A stretch of DNA of 8,362 nt from UBA647 sp964400545 (GTDB lineage: Bacteria; Acidobacteriota; Aminicenantia; UBA2199). Shown here piece after piece: positions 1-6,260 of the stretch. The position numbers and the translations under genes are program-made. The notes beneath the pieces were generated by a model, which did not search any database, was not told the DNA's origin, and saw only the letters and a list, made by a program, of their open reading frames with translations. Within the stretch, counting starts at the first letter, position 1. Each line of letters opens with the position of its first letter. The DNA lies in assembly GCA_964400545.1 (NCBI GenBank), contig CAYNUG010000098.1:1-8362 (forward strand), in the 5' to 3' direction.

Positions 1-136
1 CGAATCCCGGAATCAGGTCCTCCATACAGTATTCTGCAAGTTTTAGAGGATCACTGTTCGAAAGATATCTTGCCGGAATGATCTCATCGGTGTTCACATT
101 GTCTTTGAAACAAAATACTTTCCCTTCTATTTTCAT
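1..136 (-). CDS. leuD: 3-isopropylmalate / citramalate dehydratase small subunit LeuD, partial (first 45 codons)
   Basis: Small (swivel-domain) subunit of the heterodimeric aconitase-family isomerase. It pairs with the LeuC encoded just upstream, in the cytoplasm. Only the N-terminus is in the window; the gene runs off the left edge. The visible protein starts MKIEGKVFCFKDNVNTDEII and continues with PARYL, the family's NTDxIIPARYL signature at residues 15-25, then an AEYCMED segment. This fits the short stand-alone LeuD type of about 165 residues. The Tyr-Leu of the substrate-recognition loop is followed by Ser (24-26). From memory, homoaconitase small subunits carry Arg there, so isopropylmalate/citramalate specificity is favoured. 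The ATG is 3 nt past the leuC stop, with AAGGAG at 144-149 (7-nt spacing) inside the leuC end, so the two are probably translationally coupled. Confidence 0.93.
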   Translation of the reverse strand, partial: MKIEGKVFCFKDNVNTDEIIPARYLSNSDPLKLAEYCMEDLIPGF

Positions 137-139
137 TTG

Positions 140-1399
140 TTATCTCCTTATTTCGTCCGGATGAGTTATGAACCCTTTCAGTGCAGTTGCAGCTGCGATT
201 TCCGGAGAGGCAAGATAAATTTCGCTCTCTCTGTGCCCCATTCTGCCGACGAAGTTTCGATTTGTTGTTGACAGAGCAATTTCCCCTTTTGCCAATACCC
301 CCATATGTCCTCCCAGACAAGGTCCGCAAGTGGGAGTTGAAAAAACACATTCGGCTTCGACAAATATTCCGGTGAGACCTTCTTTTACAGCCTGAAGATA
401 AATTTCACGGGTTCCGGGGAAGATCAGACATCTGACTCCGGGAGAAATTTTCTTCCCCTTTAAAATGGCTGCTGCTCTGCGCAGATCTTCAATCCTTCCG
501 TTTGTGCAACTGCCTATAACGACCTGGTCTATCACTACTCTCTCCCGCTCTACTTCCCTGACTGTTTTTGTATTGGAAGGGAGAAAAGGACAGGCAACCT
601 GTGCCTCCAGTATGGATAGATCAATTTCCAATTCTCTGCAATAATTTGCATGTTTATCCGGTTCTGTCTTTTTAACCGAAAGGCCTCGTTCACTTTCATA
701 TTGAACGGTTGTGTCATCAACCGGGAAAAGGCCGGTTTTAGCTCCGGCTTCAACTGCCATATTTGCGATTGTGAATCTGGATGCCATTGAAATATTCTTT
801 ACTCCTTCTCCGGAGAACTCAAGAGTTTTATAGTTTGCTCCGTTTACTCCCAGAATAGATATTACCTTCAGGATCAGATCTTTTCCGGATACATATTTGT
901 TAAAGCTTCCCTTTATCGTAATTTTTATTGATTCAGGAACCTTGAACCATGCTTGCCCGGTTAAAAAAACGCCTGCCAGATCGGTAGATCCCACGCCGGT
1001 AGCAAAGGCACCGAGGGCTCCGTAAGTGCATGTATGTGAATCGGCACCAACAACCAGATCTCCGGATTTTACAAGTCCCTGTTCCGGTAGTAGTACATGT
1101 TCGATACCGACTCTCCCAACATCAAAAAAGTTTTTTATTCTGAGATCTTTTGCAAATTTTCTGATTTTTTTTACCTGCATAGCGGATTCGATATCTTTGT
1201 TCGGTGTGAAATGGTCCGGAATTAAAACGATGCGGTCCGGATCGAATATTTTTTTCCCTCCACTTTTATAAAATTCATTAATAGCAACCGGTGTGGTGAT
1301 ATCGTTTCCGAGAGCAACATCAATATCCAAAAGCAGGAATTCTCCTGCCTTAACTTTTCTTCCGGTTTTTTCTGAAAATATTTTTTCTGTTAGATTCAT
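140..1399 (-). CDS. leuC: 3-isopropylmalate / (R)-citramalate dehydratase large subunit LeuC
   Basis: Catalytic [4Fe-4S] subunit of isopropylmalate isomerase. With LeuD it interconverts 2- and 3-isopropylmalate for leucine. In this operon it should also take citramalate through citraconate to 3-methylmalate for isoleucine. The protein is 419 residues, the length of the archaeal/homoaconitase-like LeuC clade; the E. coli type is about 466. Visible motifs are GADSHTCTYGALGAFATG from residue 118, GSCTNGR at 296-302 with cluster ligand Cys298, and CGPCLGG at 358-364 with ligands Cys358 and Cys361. The C-terminal NRNFVGRMGH is at 380-389. No key residue is missing. The start overlaps the cimA stop as ATGA and is preceded by AGGAGG at 1404-1409 (4-nt spacing). 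Pathway context makes homoaconitase or a degradative role unlikely, but whether one enzyme serves both substrates is inferred. Confidence 0.95.
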   Translation of the reverse strand: MNLTEKIFSEKTGRKVKAGEFLLLDIDVALGNDITTPVAINEFYKSGGKKIFDPDRIVLIPDHFTPNKDIESAMQVKKIRKFAKDLRIKNFFDVGRVGIEHVLLPEQGLVKSGDLVVGADSHTCTYGALGAFATGVGSTDLAGVFLTGQAWFKVPESIKITIKGSFNKYVSGKDLILKVISILGVNGANYKTLEFSGEGVKNISMASRFTIANMAVEAGAKTGLFPVDDTTVQYESERGLSVKKTEPDKHANYCRELEIDLSILEAQVACPFLPSNTKTVREVERERVVIDQVVIGSCTNGRIEDLRRAAAILKGKKISPGVRCLIFPGTREIYLQAVKEGLTGIFVEAECVFSTPTCGPCLGGHMGVLAKGEIALSTTNRNFVGRMGHRESEIYLASPEIAAATALKGFITHPDEIRR

Positions 1400-3051
1400 G
1401 TTGCCTCCTCCCTTCCGGATTGCAAGTGTTTCCCGTATCCGGAGAATATTCTTTCTTCGTCTTTCATCAATTTGTATATAAGAGAATCACTTAATGCCTG
1501 CCATGATGCATCAATTATATTTCCTGATACACCGACGGTAGTCCAGCTGTTTTCCTTATCCATAGAGTGGATCAGAACGCGGGTTACAGCTTTTGTCCCA
1601 TCCTCCTCATCAAGTATTCTGACTTTATAGTCTGTTAATTTGACTTCTTTTAATTGAGGATAGAATCTTTCGAGTACTTTTCTTAGAGCTTTATCAAGCG
1701 CTTCGACCGGTCCGTAACCGTCTGCGGAAGTGTGTTCAAGAGGTTCGCTGATCCCGCGGTATTTTTGAATATCTTCAGGAATTCCGGCTTTAATCGTCGC
1801 TTCCGCCCATGTGCTGTCGTCTGAATTCTTCCAGATCATAACTCTGTAACCGAAAAGTGTGAAATATTTTCTTAATTCCCCCGTAACGGTTTTGCAGAGT
1901 AGTTCGAAAGAGGCCTGCGAACCTTCAAAACTGTAACCTATGGATTCGAGATCTTTGATCTTCTTTAATATTACAGATATTGTCGAAGGGTCCTGGTCAT
2001 ATCTTATTCCGAGTTCTTTCATCTTTTTCAGTATATTACTTTTCCCCGAAAGTTCGGAAACACTGATCGATCTTCTGTTTCCTACGCTTTCAGGTTTGAT
2101 ATGTTCATAAGTGGCAGTATCTTTTAAGACAGCTGAAACATGAATTCCTCCTTTATGTGCAAAGGCATTATCACCTACAAAGGGGAGATTTTTTAAATGA
2201 GATTGATTTGACAGTTCGGAAACCAGACGGGAGAGGTTTGTTAAATCGGTAATTTTCTCTTTCCCGATTGTAAAATATTTCCCTTTAATTGAAAGAATTG
2301 GTATTACGCTGCACAAGTTTGCATTTCCGCATCTTTCTCCCAGCCCGTTTATTGTTCCCTGGACAGTTTCTATTCCATGTTCCACCGCAATGATGCTGTT
2401 TGCAACGGCAAGTTCCGAATCGTTATGAGTATGAATTCCGAGTGGGATCTTAATTTCTTTTTTCACAACCTCAATGATATCCGCGAGCTCATCCTGTAAA
2501 GTTCCTCCGTTTGTATCACAAAGCGCGATTGAGCTGCATCCGGCTTCGACCGCTGTTTTTAAAGTTTTAACGGCATAACTACGATTGTTTTTAAACCCGT
2601 CAAAAAAGTGTTCGGCATCGTATATCACTTCATCGACCCTTGAACTCAGATATTCCACCGTTTGCCATATAAGCTCCAGATTTTCCTCCAGGCTGCACTT
2701 TAACGCTTTGTTTACGTGCAGGTCCCAACTTTTCCCGAAAATCGTAACGACAGGTGTTTCGGCGGAGAGCAGATCTGCTATTATCCTGTCTTCTTCAACT
2801 TTTCTCCCTTTGAATTTTGTTGAACTGAATGCAGTCAGCTTTGCATTTGACAGTTTGACCTTTTTCATTATTTGATAGTATTTGATGTCTTTCGGATTGG
2901 ATCCGGGCCATCCTCCCTCTATATAGTGGATACCCAGTTCATCCAGTGCTTTGGTTATCTTAATTTTATCTTCAAGTGAAAAGGAGACTCCGAATGTCTG
3001 AGCCCCGTCCCGGAGAGTTGTATCGTATATTTTGATCTTATTTTTAACCAT
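1396..3051 (-). CDS. cimA: (R)-citramalate synthase
   Basis: Condenses pyruvate with acetyl-CoA to (R)-citramalate, the first step of threonine-independent isoleucine synthesis. The 551-residue protein has the DRE-TIM barrel architecture. DTTLRDGAQ is at 10-18 (catalytic Arg14, metal ligand Asp15), IEGGWPGSNPKD at 44-55, the metal-binding HTHND at 207-211, NGLGERCGN at 235-243 and FAHKGGIHV at 297-305. A LeuA-type C-terminal allosteric domain follows (about 373-538), which in this family binds the feedback inhibitor, isoleucine for CimA. The GGWPGSNPKD, EHFFDG and LCDTNGG segments and the total length match the bacterial long CimA family rather than LeuA, homocitrate synthase or NifV. An upstream in-frame ATG at 3102 would add 17 residues encoded inside ilvD. 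The start at 3051 is preferred because AGGAGG (3056-3061) sits directly before it and homology begins there. It overlaps ilvD by 8 bp and leuC by 4 bp. Confidence 0.93.
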   Translation of the reverse strand: MVKNKIKIYDTTLRDGAQTFGVSFSLEDKIKITKALDELGIHYIEGGWPGSNPKDIKYYQIMKKVKLSNAKLTAFSSTKFKGRKVEEDRIIADLLSAETPVVTIFGKSWDLHVNKALKCSLEENLELIWQTVEYLSSRVDEVIYDAEHFFDGFKNNRSYAVKTLKTAVEAGCSSIALCDTNGGTLQDELADIIEVVKKEIKIPLGIHTHNDSELAVANSIIAVEHGIETVQGTINGLGERCGNANLCSVIPILSIKGKYFTIGKEKITDLTNLSRLVSELSNQSHLKNLPFVGDNAFAHKGGIHVSAVLKDTATYEHIKPESVGNRRSISVSELSGKSNILKKMKELGIRYDQDPSTISVILKKIKDLESIGYSFEGSQASFELLCKTVTGELRKYFTLFGYRVMIWKNSDDSTWAEATIKAGIPEDIQKYRGISEPLEHTSADGYGPVEALDKALRKVLERFYPQLKEVKLTDYKVRILDEEDGTKAVTRVLIHSMDKENSWTTVGVSGNIIDASWQALSDSLIYKLMKDEERIFSGYGKHLQSGREEAT

Positions 3052-4714
3052 TATTCCTCCTAAAAACCGCTCCTTCGGATGCTGAAAGTACTCTTTCGGC
3101 ATAATCCTTTAACACGGAGGTTTTGATCTCTTTATTTAGTGATTTCCATTTCTTCACCCTTTTTCTCATTTCATCTTCAGATATCAGTAAATTAAGCTCT
3201 CTTTTCTTCAGATCGAATTCAATAAGATCTCCTTTCTCCACTATAGAGATCATCCCTTCATGAGCAGCTTCGGGAGAGATATGTCCGATGACTGCTCCTG
3301 TTGAACCGCCGGAAAATCTTCCATCTGTAATTAATACAACTTCCGAGAGAAGATTCATCCCGACGAGTGCCGAGGTCGGCGAGAGCATTTCACGCATTCC
3401 AGGACCCCCTTTAGGTCCCTCGTTCCTGATAACGACCACATCTCCTTTTTTTATGTTTCCATTTAATATTGATTTTGTTGCACTTTCTCCGTCTTCGAAA
3501 ACAACTGCTCTTCCCGTATGCTTTTTTAGATTTTCCGGTATCCCGGCCTGCTTCACTACCGATCCCTCTTTAGCGAGATTACCGTATATGATCGCTATTC
3601 CTCCCTCTTTTTTAAACGGTGAATCGAACGGGCGAATAATGTTTGTATCCCTTACCGGATTGTCGGAAAGTAACTTTCCTATCGGTTTTCGATAAACGGT
3701 GAATGCTTCGGATTTAAGTAAAGATCTGCTGTTGAGTATGTTGAGGATGGAGTAGACTCCGCCTGCACGATTCAGATCTTCGATATAATGTTTCCCTACC
3801 GGAGAAAGTGAACATAATTGAGGCACTTTTTTTGATAGTGAGTCGAATAGATCCTGGGAAAGTTTGATGTCGAATGAATGTGCGATCGCCTGAAGATGCA
3901 GAACCGTGTTTGTTGAACCACCGAGAGCAAGGTCGAGAAGAACTGCATTGAAAATCGAATCTCTGTTTACCAGATCGCGTGGTTTGAGATCGTGTTTTAC
4001 AAGTTCCATGACCTTGATACCGCTTTCTTTGGCTAATCTTATTCTTGCGGAATCTACTGCCGGGATTGTGCCATTTCCTTTTAAAGACACACCAAGTGCT
4101 TCACTTATGGAATTCATTGAGTTTGCGGTGAAAAGCCCCGAGCATGCTCCGGCTCCAGGGCAAGCTGAATTTTCCAGCTCTGAAAGTTCTTCTTTGTCGA
4201 TCTCTCCCCTTTTATATCTTCCGACTGCTTCAAATACCGATACAAGACTTATCTTCTCCCCTCTGTACTGTCCTGCAAGCATAGGTCCTCCGCTTACAAA
4301 TATTGAGGGAATATTAAGTCTCCCCATCGCGATAAGCATTCCCGGAGTTATCTTATCGCAACTTGAGATAAAAACCATTCCGTCAAACGGAGTTGCATTC
4401 CCTACAATTTCAGCTGAATCGGCAATCAGTTCCCTTGAAGGAAGTGAGTAGTACATTCCATCATGATCCATTGCCAATCCGTCGCAAATTCCGATTGTGG
4501 AAAAAAGCATGGGTGTACCACCTGCCGAATAGATACCTGCCTTAACTGCATCCTCGATTTTTTTCAGATGAATATGGCCCGGGATAATATCATTTGCGGA
4601 AGAGCATATACCGATGAACGGTTTTTTTATTTCATTGTCGGTCATTCCGAGGGCTTTAAGGAGTGAACGGTGCGGAGCTCTTTCAAACCCCTTTTTAATT
4701 TTATCACTTCTCAT
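3044..4714 (-). CDS. ilvD: Dihydroxy-acid dehydratase
   Basis: Iron-sulfur lyase that dehydrates 2,3-dihydroxy-isovalerate and 2,3-dihydroxy-3-methylvalerate to the 2-oxo acids of valine and isoleucine. The 556-residue length (from the 4714 start) is normal for IlvD. Motifs are ISSCDKITPGM (Cys119), CPGAGACSG at 185-193 (Cys185 and Cys191), LGGSTNTVLH, NEGPKGGPGMREML at 431-444 and DGRFSGGSTG at 464-473. The first Fe-S region reads GICSSANDIIPGHIHL. It resembles the PGH form of E. coli IlvD and lacks the Cys of the PCN form seen in [2Fe-2S] enzymes, which suggests an oxygen-labile [4Fe-4S] enzyme. An upstream ATG at 4741 is in frame, but AAGGAG at 4722-4727 lies 7 nt before 4714 and alignment starts there. 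The start overlaps the ilvC end by 11 bp. The related sugar-acid dehydratases are excluded by context and motif agreement. Confidence 0.95.
   Translation of the reverse strand: MRSDKIKKGFERAPHRSLLKALGMTDNEIKKPFIGICSSANDIIPGHIHLKKIEDAVKAGIYSAGGTPMLFSTIGICDGLAMDHDGMYYSLPSRELIADSAEIVGNATPFDGMVFISSCDKITPGMLIAMGRLNIPSIFVSGGPMLAGQYRGEKISLVSVFEAVGRYKRGEIDKEELSELENSACPGAGACSGLFTANSMNSISEALGVSLKGNGTIPAVDSARIRLAKESGIKVMELVKHDLKPRDLVNRDSIFNAVLLDLALGGSTNTVLHLQAIAHSFDIKLSQDLFDSLSKKVPQLCSLSPVGKHYIEDLNRAGGVYSILNILNSRSLLKSEAFTVYRKPIGKLLSDNPVRDTNIIRPFDSPFKKEGGIAIIYGNLAKEGSVVKQAGIPENLKKHTGRAVVFEDGESATKSILNGNIKKGDVVVIRNEGPKGGPGMREMLSPTSALVGMNLLSEVVLITDGRFSGGSTGAVIGHISPEAAHEGMISIVEKGDLIEFDLKKRELNLLISEDEMRKRVKKWKSLNKEIKTSVLKDYAERVLSASEGAVFRRNNG
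3056..3061 (-). promoter_or_regulatory. Ribosome-binding site that fixes the cimA start
   Basis: AGGAGG 4 nt before the ATG at 3051, inside the last codons of ilvD. It decides against the upstream in-frame ATG at 3102, whose extra 17 residues match nothing in the family. Confidence 0.85.
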
Positions 4715-5729
4715 TTTCAAACTCCTTTGAGAGAAGTTCATTCTCCAGCCACGGCATCATTTTTCTTATCTCACTTCCGACCTTCTCCATATCAAGTTCT
4801 CTCATCTTTTTTCTGATCGACCTGAATGACGGCTGACCCGCCCGATTTTCAAGGATCCAGTCTTTGGCAAATCGGCCGCTTCTTATATCTTCGAGGATCT
4901 CTTTCATCTTCAGCTTTGTCTCTTCCGTGATCAGTTTCTCTTGAGTGATATAGTCTCCGTATTCGGCTGTGTTACTGATTGAATACCTCATTAGCGACAT
5001 TCCCCCCTCATAAATAAGATCTACGATAAGTTTCATTTCGTTAATGCACTCAAAGTATGCCATCTCTGGTTGGTAACCTGCTTCGACAAGCGTTTCATAT
5101 CCGGCTTTCATAAGTGATGTTACACCTCCGCATAAAACAGCCTGTTCACCGAACAGATCGGTTTCTGTCTCCTCTTCGAAACTTGTTTGAAAGACTCCCG
5201 CTCTGGTAGCACCGATACCGTGTGCGTAAGCCAAGGCAATCTCTTTTGCAGATCCCGTATAATCCTTCTGAACCGCCAATAGTGCCGGAACTCCTCTATC
5301 ATTTTGATATTCTCTTCTGACCAGATGTCCGGGACCTTTCGGTGCGATCATTGTTACATCGATATGATCCGGTAAATTTATCTGATAATAGAGAACGGAG
5401 AATCCATGTGCAAACATCAACATCTGCCCTTTTTTAAGGTAGGGTCCTATATCATTCTCATAAACACTTTTATGCAATTCGTCCGGTATCAGGATCATCG
5501 CAATATCGGAAACTTTAACAGCGTCCCTGATCGTCATTACTTCCAGACCGTTCTTTTGAACGGATTCTCTGTTTTTACTATTCTCTCGCAATCCTACAAC
5601 TACGTTACATCCGCTCTCCATTAAATTAAGTGCATGTGCATGCCCCTGGCTTCCGTAACCGATTATTGCTATTTTTTTATCCTTTAAAATTTTAAAATCA
5701 ACATCATCTTTGTGATAAATTTTTGCCAT
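4704..5729 (-). CDS. ilvC: Ketol-acid reductoisomerase, class I
   Basis: Mg2+- and NAD(P)H-dependent enzyme that isomerises and reduces 2-acetolactate and 2-aceto-2-hydroxybutyrate to dihydroxy acids. The protein is 341 residues, the class I (short) length, with a single knotted C-terminal domain. Residues are numbered from the 5729 start. The Rossmann motif GYGSQGHAH is at 24-32, AHGF at 107-110 and KGPGH at 131-135. Metal ligands are Asp191 and Glu195 in the ETETDLFGEQ segment, with Glu227 and Glu231 in the ECINEM segment. The substrate-contact YSISNTAE includes Ser252. The cofactor loop after GLR reads ENSKNRES (about 49-56), where Asn-Arg replaces the usual Ser-Trp, so NADPH preference cannot be assumed. 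An ATG at 5753 in the same frame abuts the ilvN stop, but AGGAG at 5737-5741 favours 5729. It follows ilvN by 24 nt and overlaps ilvD by 11 bp. Confidence 0.95.
   Translation of the reverse strand: MAKIYHKDDVDFKILKDKKIAIIGYGSQGHAHALNLMESGCNVVVGLRENSKNRESVQKNGLEVMTIRDAVKVSDIAMILIPDELHKSVYENDIGPYLKKGQMLMFAHGFSVLYYQINLPDHIDVTMIAPKGPGHLVRREYQNDRGVPALLAVQKDYTGSAKEIALAYAHGIGATRAGVFQTSFEEETETDLFGEQAVLCGGVTSLMKAGYETLVEAGYQPEMAYFECINEMKLIVDLIYEGGMSLMRYSISNTAEYGDYITQEKLITEETKLKMKEILEDIRSGRFAKDWILENRAGQPSFRSIRKKMRELDMEKVGSEIRKMMPWLENELLSKEFENEK
4722..4727 (-). promoter_or_regulatory. Ribosome-binding site that fixes the ilvD start
   Basis: AAGGAG 7 nt before the ATG at 4714, inside the 3' end of ilvC. 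The alternative ATG at 4741 lies upstream of this site and would add nine residues translated from the site itself. Confidence 0.85.
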
Positions 5730-5736
5730 TGTTTTT

Positions 5737-5741
5737 CTCCT
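5737..5741 (-). promoter_or_regulatory. Ribosome-binding site that fixes the ilvC start
   Basis: AGGAG 7 nt before the ATG at 5729 in the 24-nt ilvN-ilvC spacer, the only true intergenic gap in the operon longer than 3 nt. It rules against the ATG at 5753 that abuts the ilvN stop. Confidence 0.85.
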
Positions 5742-5753
5742 GTTTATTTCCAA

Positions 5754-6260
5754 TTAATATACGATATGATCCATTGCGGCCACACCAGTCCTCGCAATAT
5801 CAGCAATACTATTTTTTGACAGAGATTCAATGAAATCGTCTATCTTTTTCCCGGTCCCTGTCAATTCGACCACCATTCCGTCGGGATCGGAATTAATTAT
5901 ATTTCCGTTGTAAATGTTTATAAGCTTCAGTAATCCACTCTGTCCGTTCCGGCAATTCTGAAATTTGATCAAAGCAATTTCTCTCTCTATTTTGCGGGAA
6001 TCATCTATAGGCGAGATGTTTATTACATCAATTAATTTGTTCACCTGTTTTTGCAGTTGATCAAACTCTCTTTGATCTCCTTTTATAACCAGGGTAAGGC
6101 GTAATATGTTTTCTGATATTGAATCTCCCACACTTATACTTTTTATTACAAATTGTCTTCTTGTTATCAGTCCTGTGATCCTTGCGATCACATTGGAACT
6201 TTTCATTGCAGTTATTGAGAAAGTATGATCTTTCATTTCTCTCCGGTTTTCATTTTCCAT
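5754..6260 (-). CDS. ilvN: Acetolactate synthase small (regulatory) subunit, divergent valine site
   Basis: Regulatory partner of the IlvB catalytic subunit; in this family it raises activity and confers end-product inhibition. The 168-residue protein has an N-terminal ACT domain (about 12-80) and the C-terminal small-subunit domain (about 90-166), with EIALIKF, GTGKKIDDFI and ARTGVAAM motifs. The length matches IlvN/IlvH of the 160-170 class. Aligned without gaps to E. coli IlvH, the valine-site positions Asn11, Gly14 and Asn29 become Lys20, Asn23 and Val38. The canonical loop before the first helix therefore lacks its Gly, and valine inhibition may be weak or absent. The start at 6260 has AAGGAG at 6269-6274 (8-nt spacing) and overlaps ilvB by 11 bp. 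A second ATG 24 nt further on has a weaker purine tract and is less likely. There is no sign of frameshift or truncation. Confidence 0.92.
   Translation of the reverse strand: MENENRREMKDHTFSITAMKSSNVIARITGLITRRQFVIKSISVGDSISENILRLTLVIKGDQREFDQLQKQVNKLIDVINISPIDDSRKIEREIALIKFQNCRNGQSGLLKLINIYNGNIINSDPDGMVVELTGTGKKIDDFIESLSKNSIADIARTGVAAMDHIVY

Noticed and set aside
140..1399. leuC and leuD as a homoaconitase (lysine or coenzyme B pathway)
   Set aside because: The family is shared, but the operon is entirely branched-chain and the LeuD loop reads Tyr-Leu-Ser without the Arg expected in homoaconitase small subunits.
3052..3102. 17-residue N-terminal extension of cimA from the ATG at 3102
   Set aside because: It translates through the AGGAGG site and the end of ilvD, and family homology begins at the ATG at 3051.
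3906..4451. 181-codon plus-strand open frame opposite ilvD
   Set aside because: It lies wholly within a well-conserved ilvD on the other strand, resembles no known protein, and has the Ser/Pro/Leu-rich composition typical of antisense shadows. The same applies to the other plus-strand frames under leuC, cimA, ilvC and ilvB.
4715..4741. Nine-residue extension of ilvD from the ATG at 4741
   Set aside because: It spans the AAGGAG site that serves the start at 4714, and IlvD proteins align from the later Met.
5730..5753. Eight-residue extension of ilvC from the ATG at 5753
   Set aside because: The AGGAG at 5737-5741 lies after that ATG and is well spaced for 5729, where the usual MAKIYH-type start of IlvC occurs.
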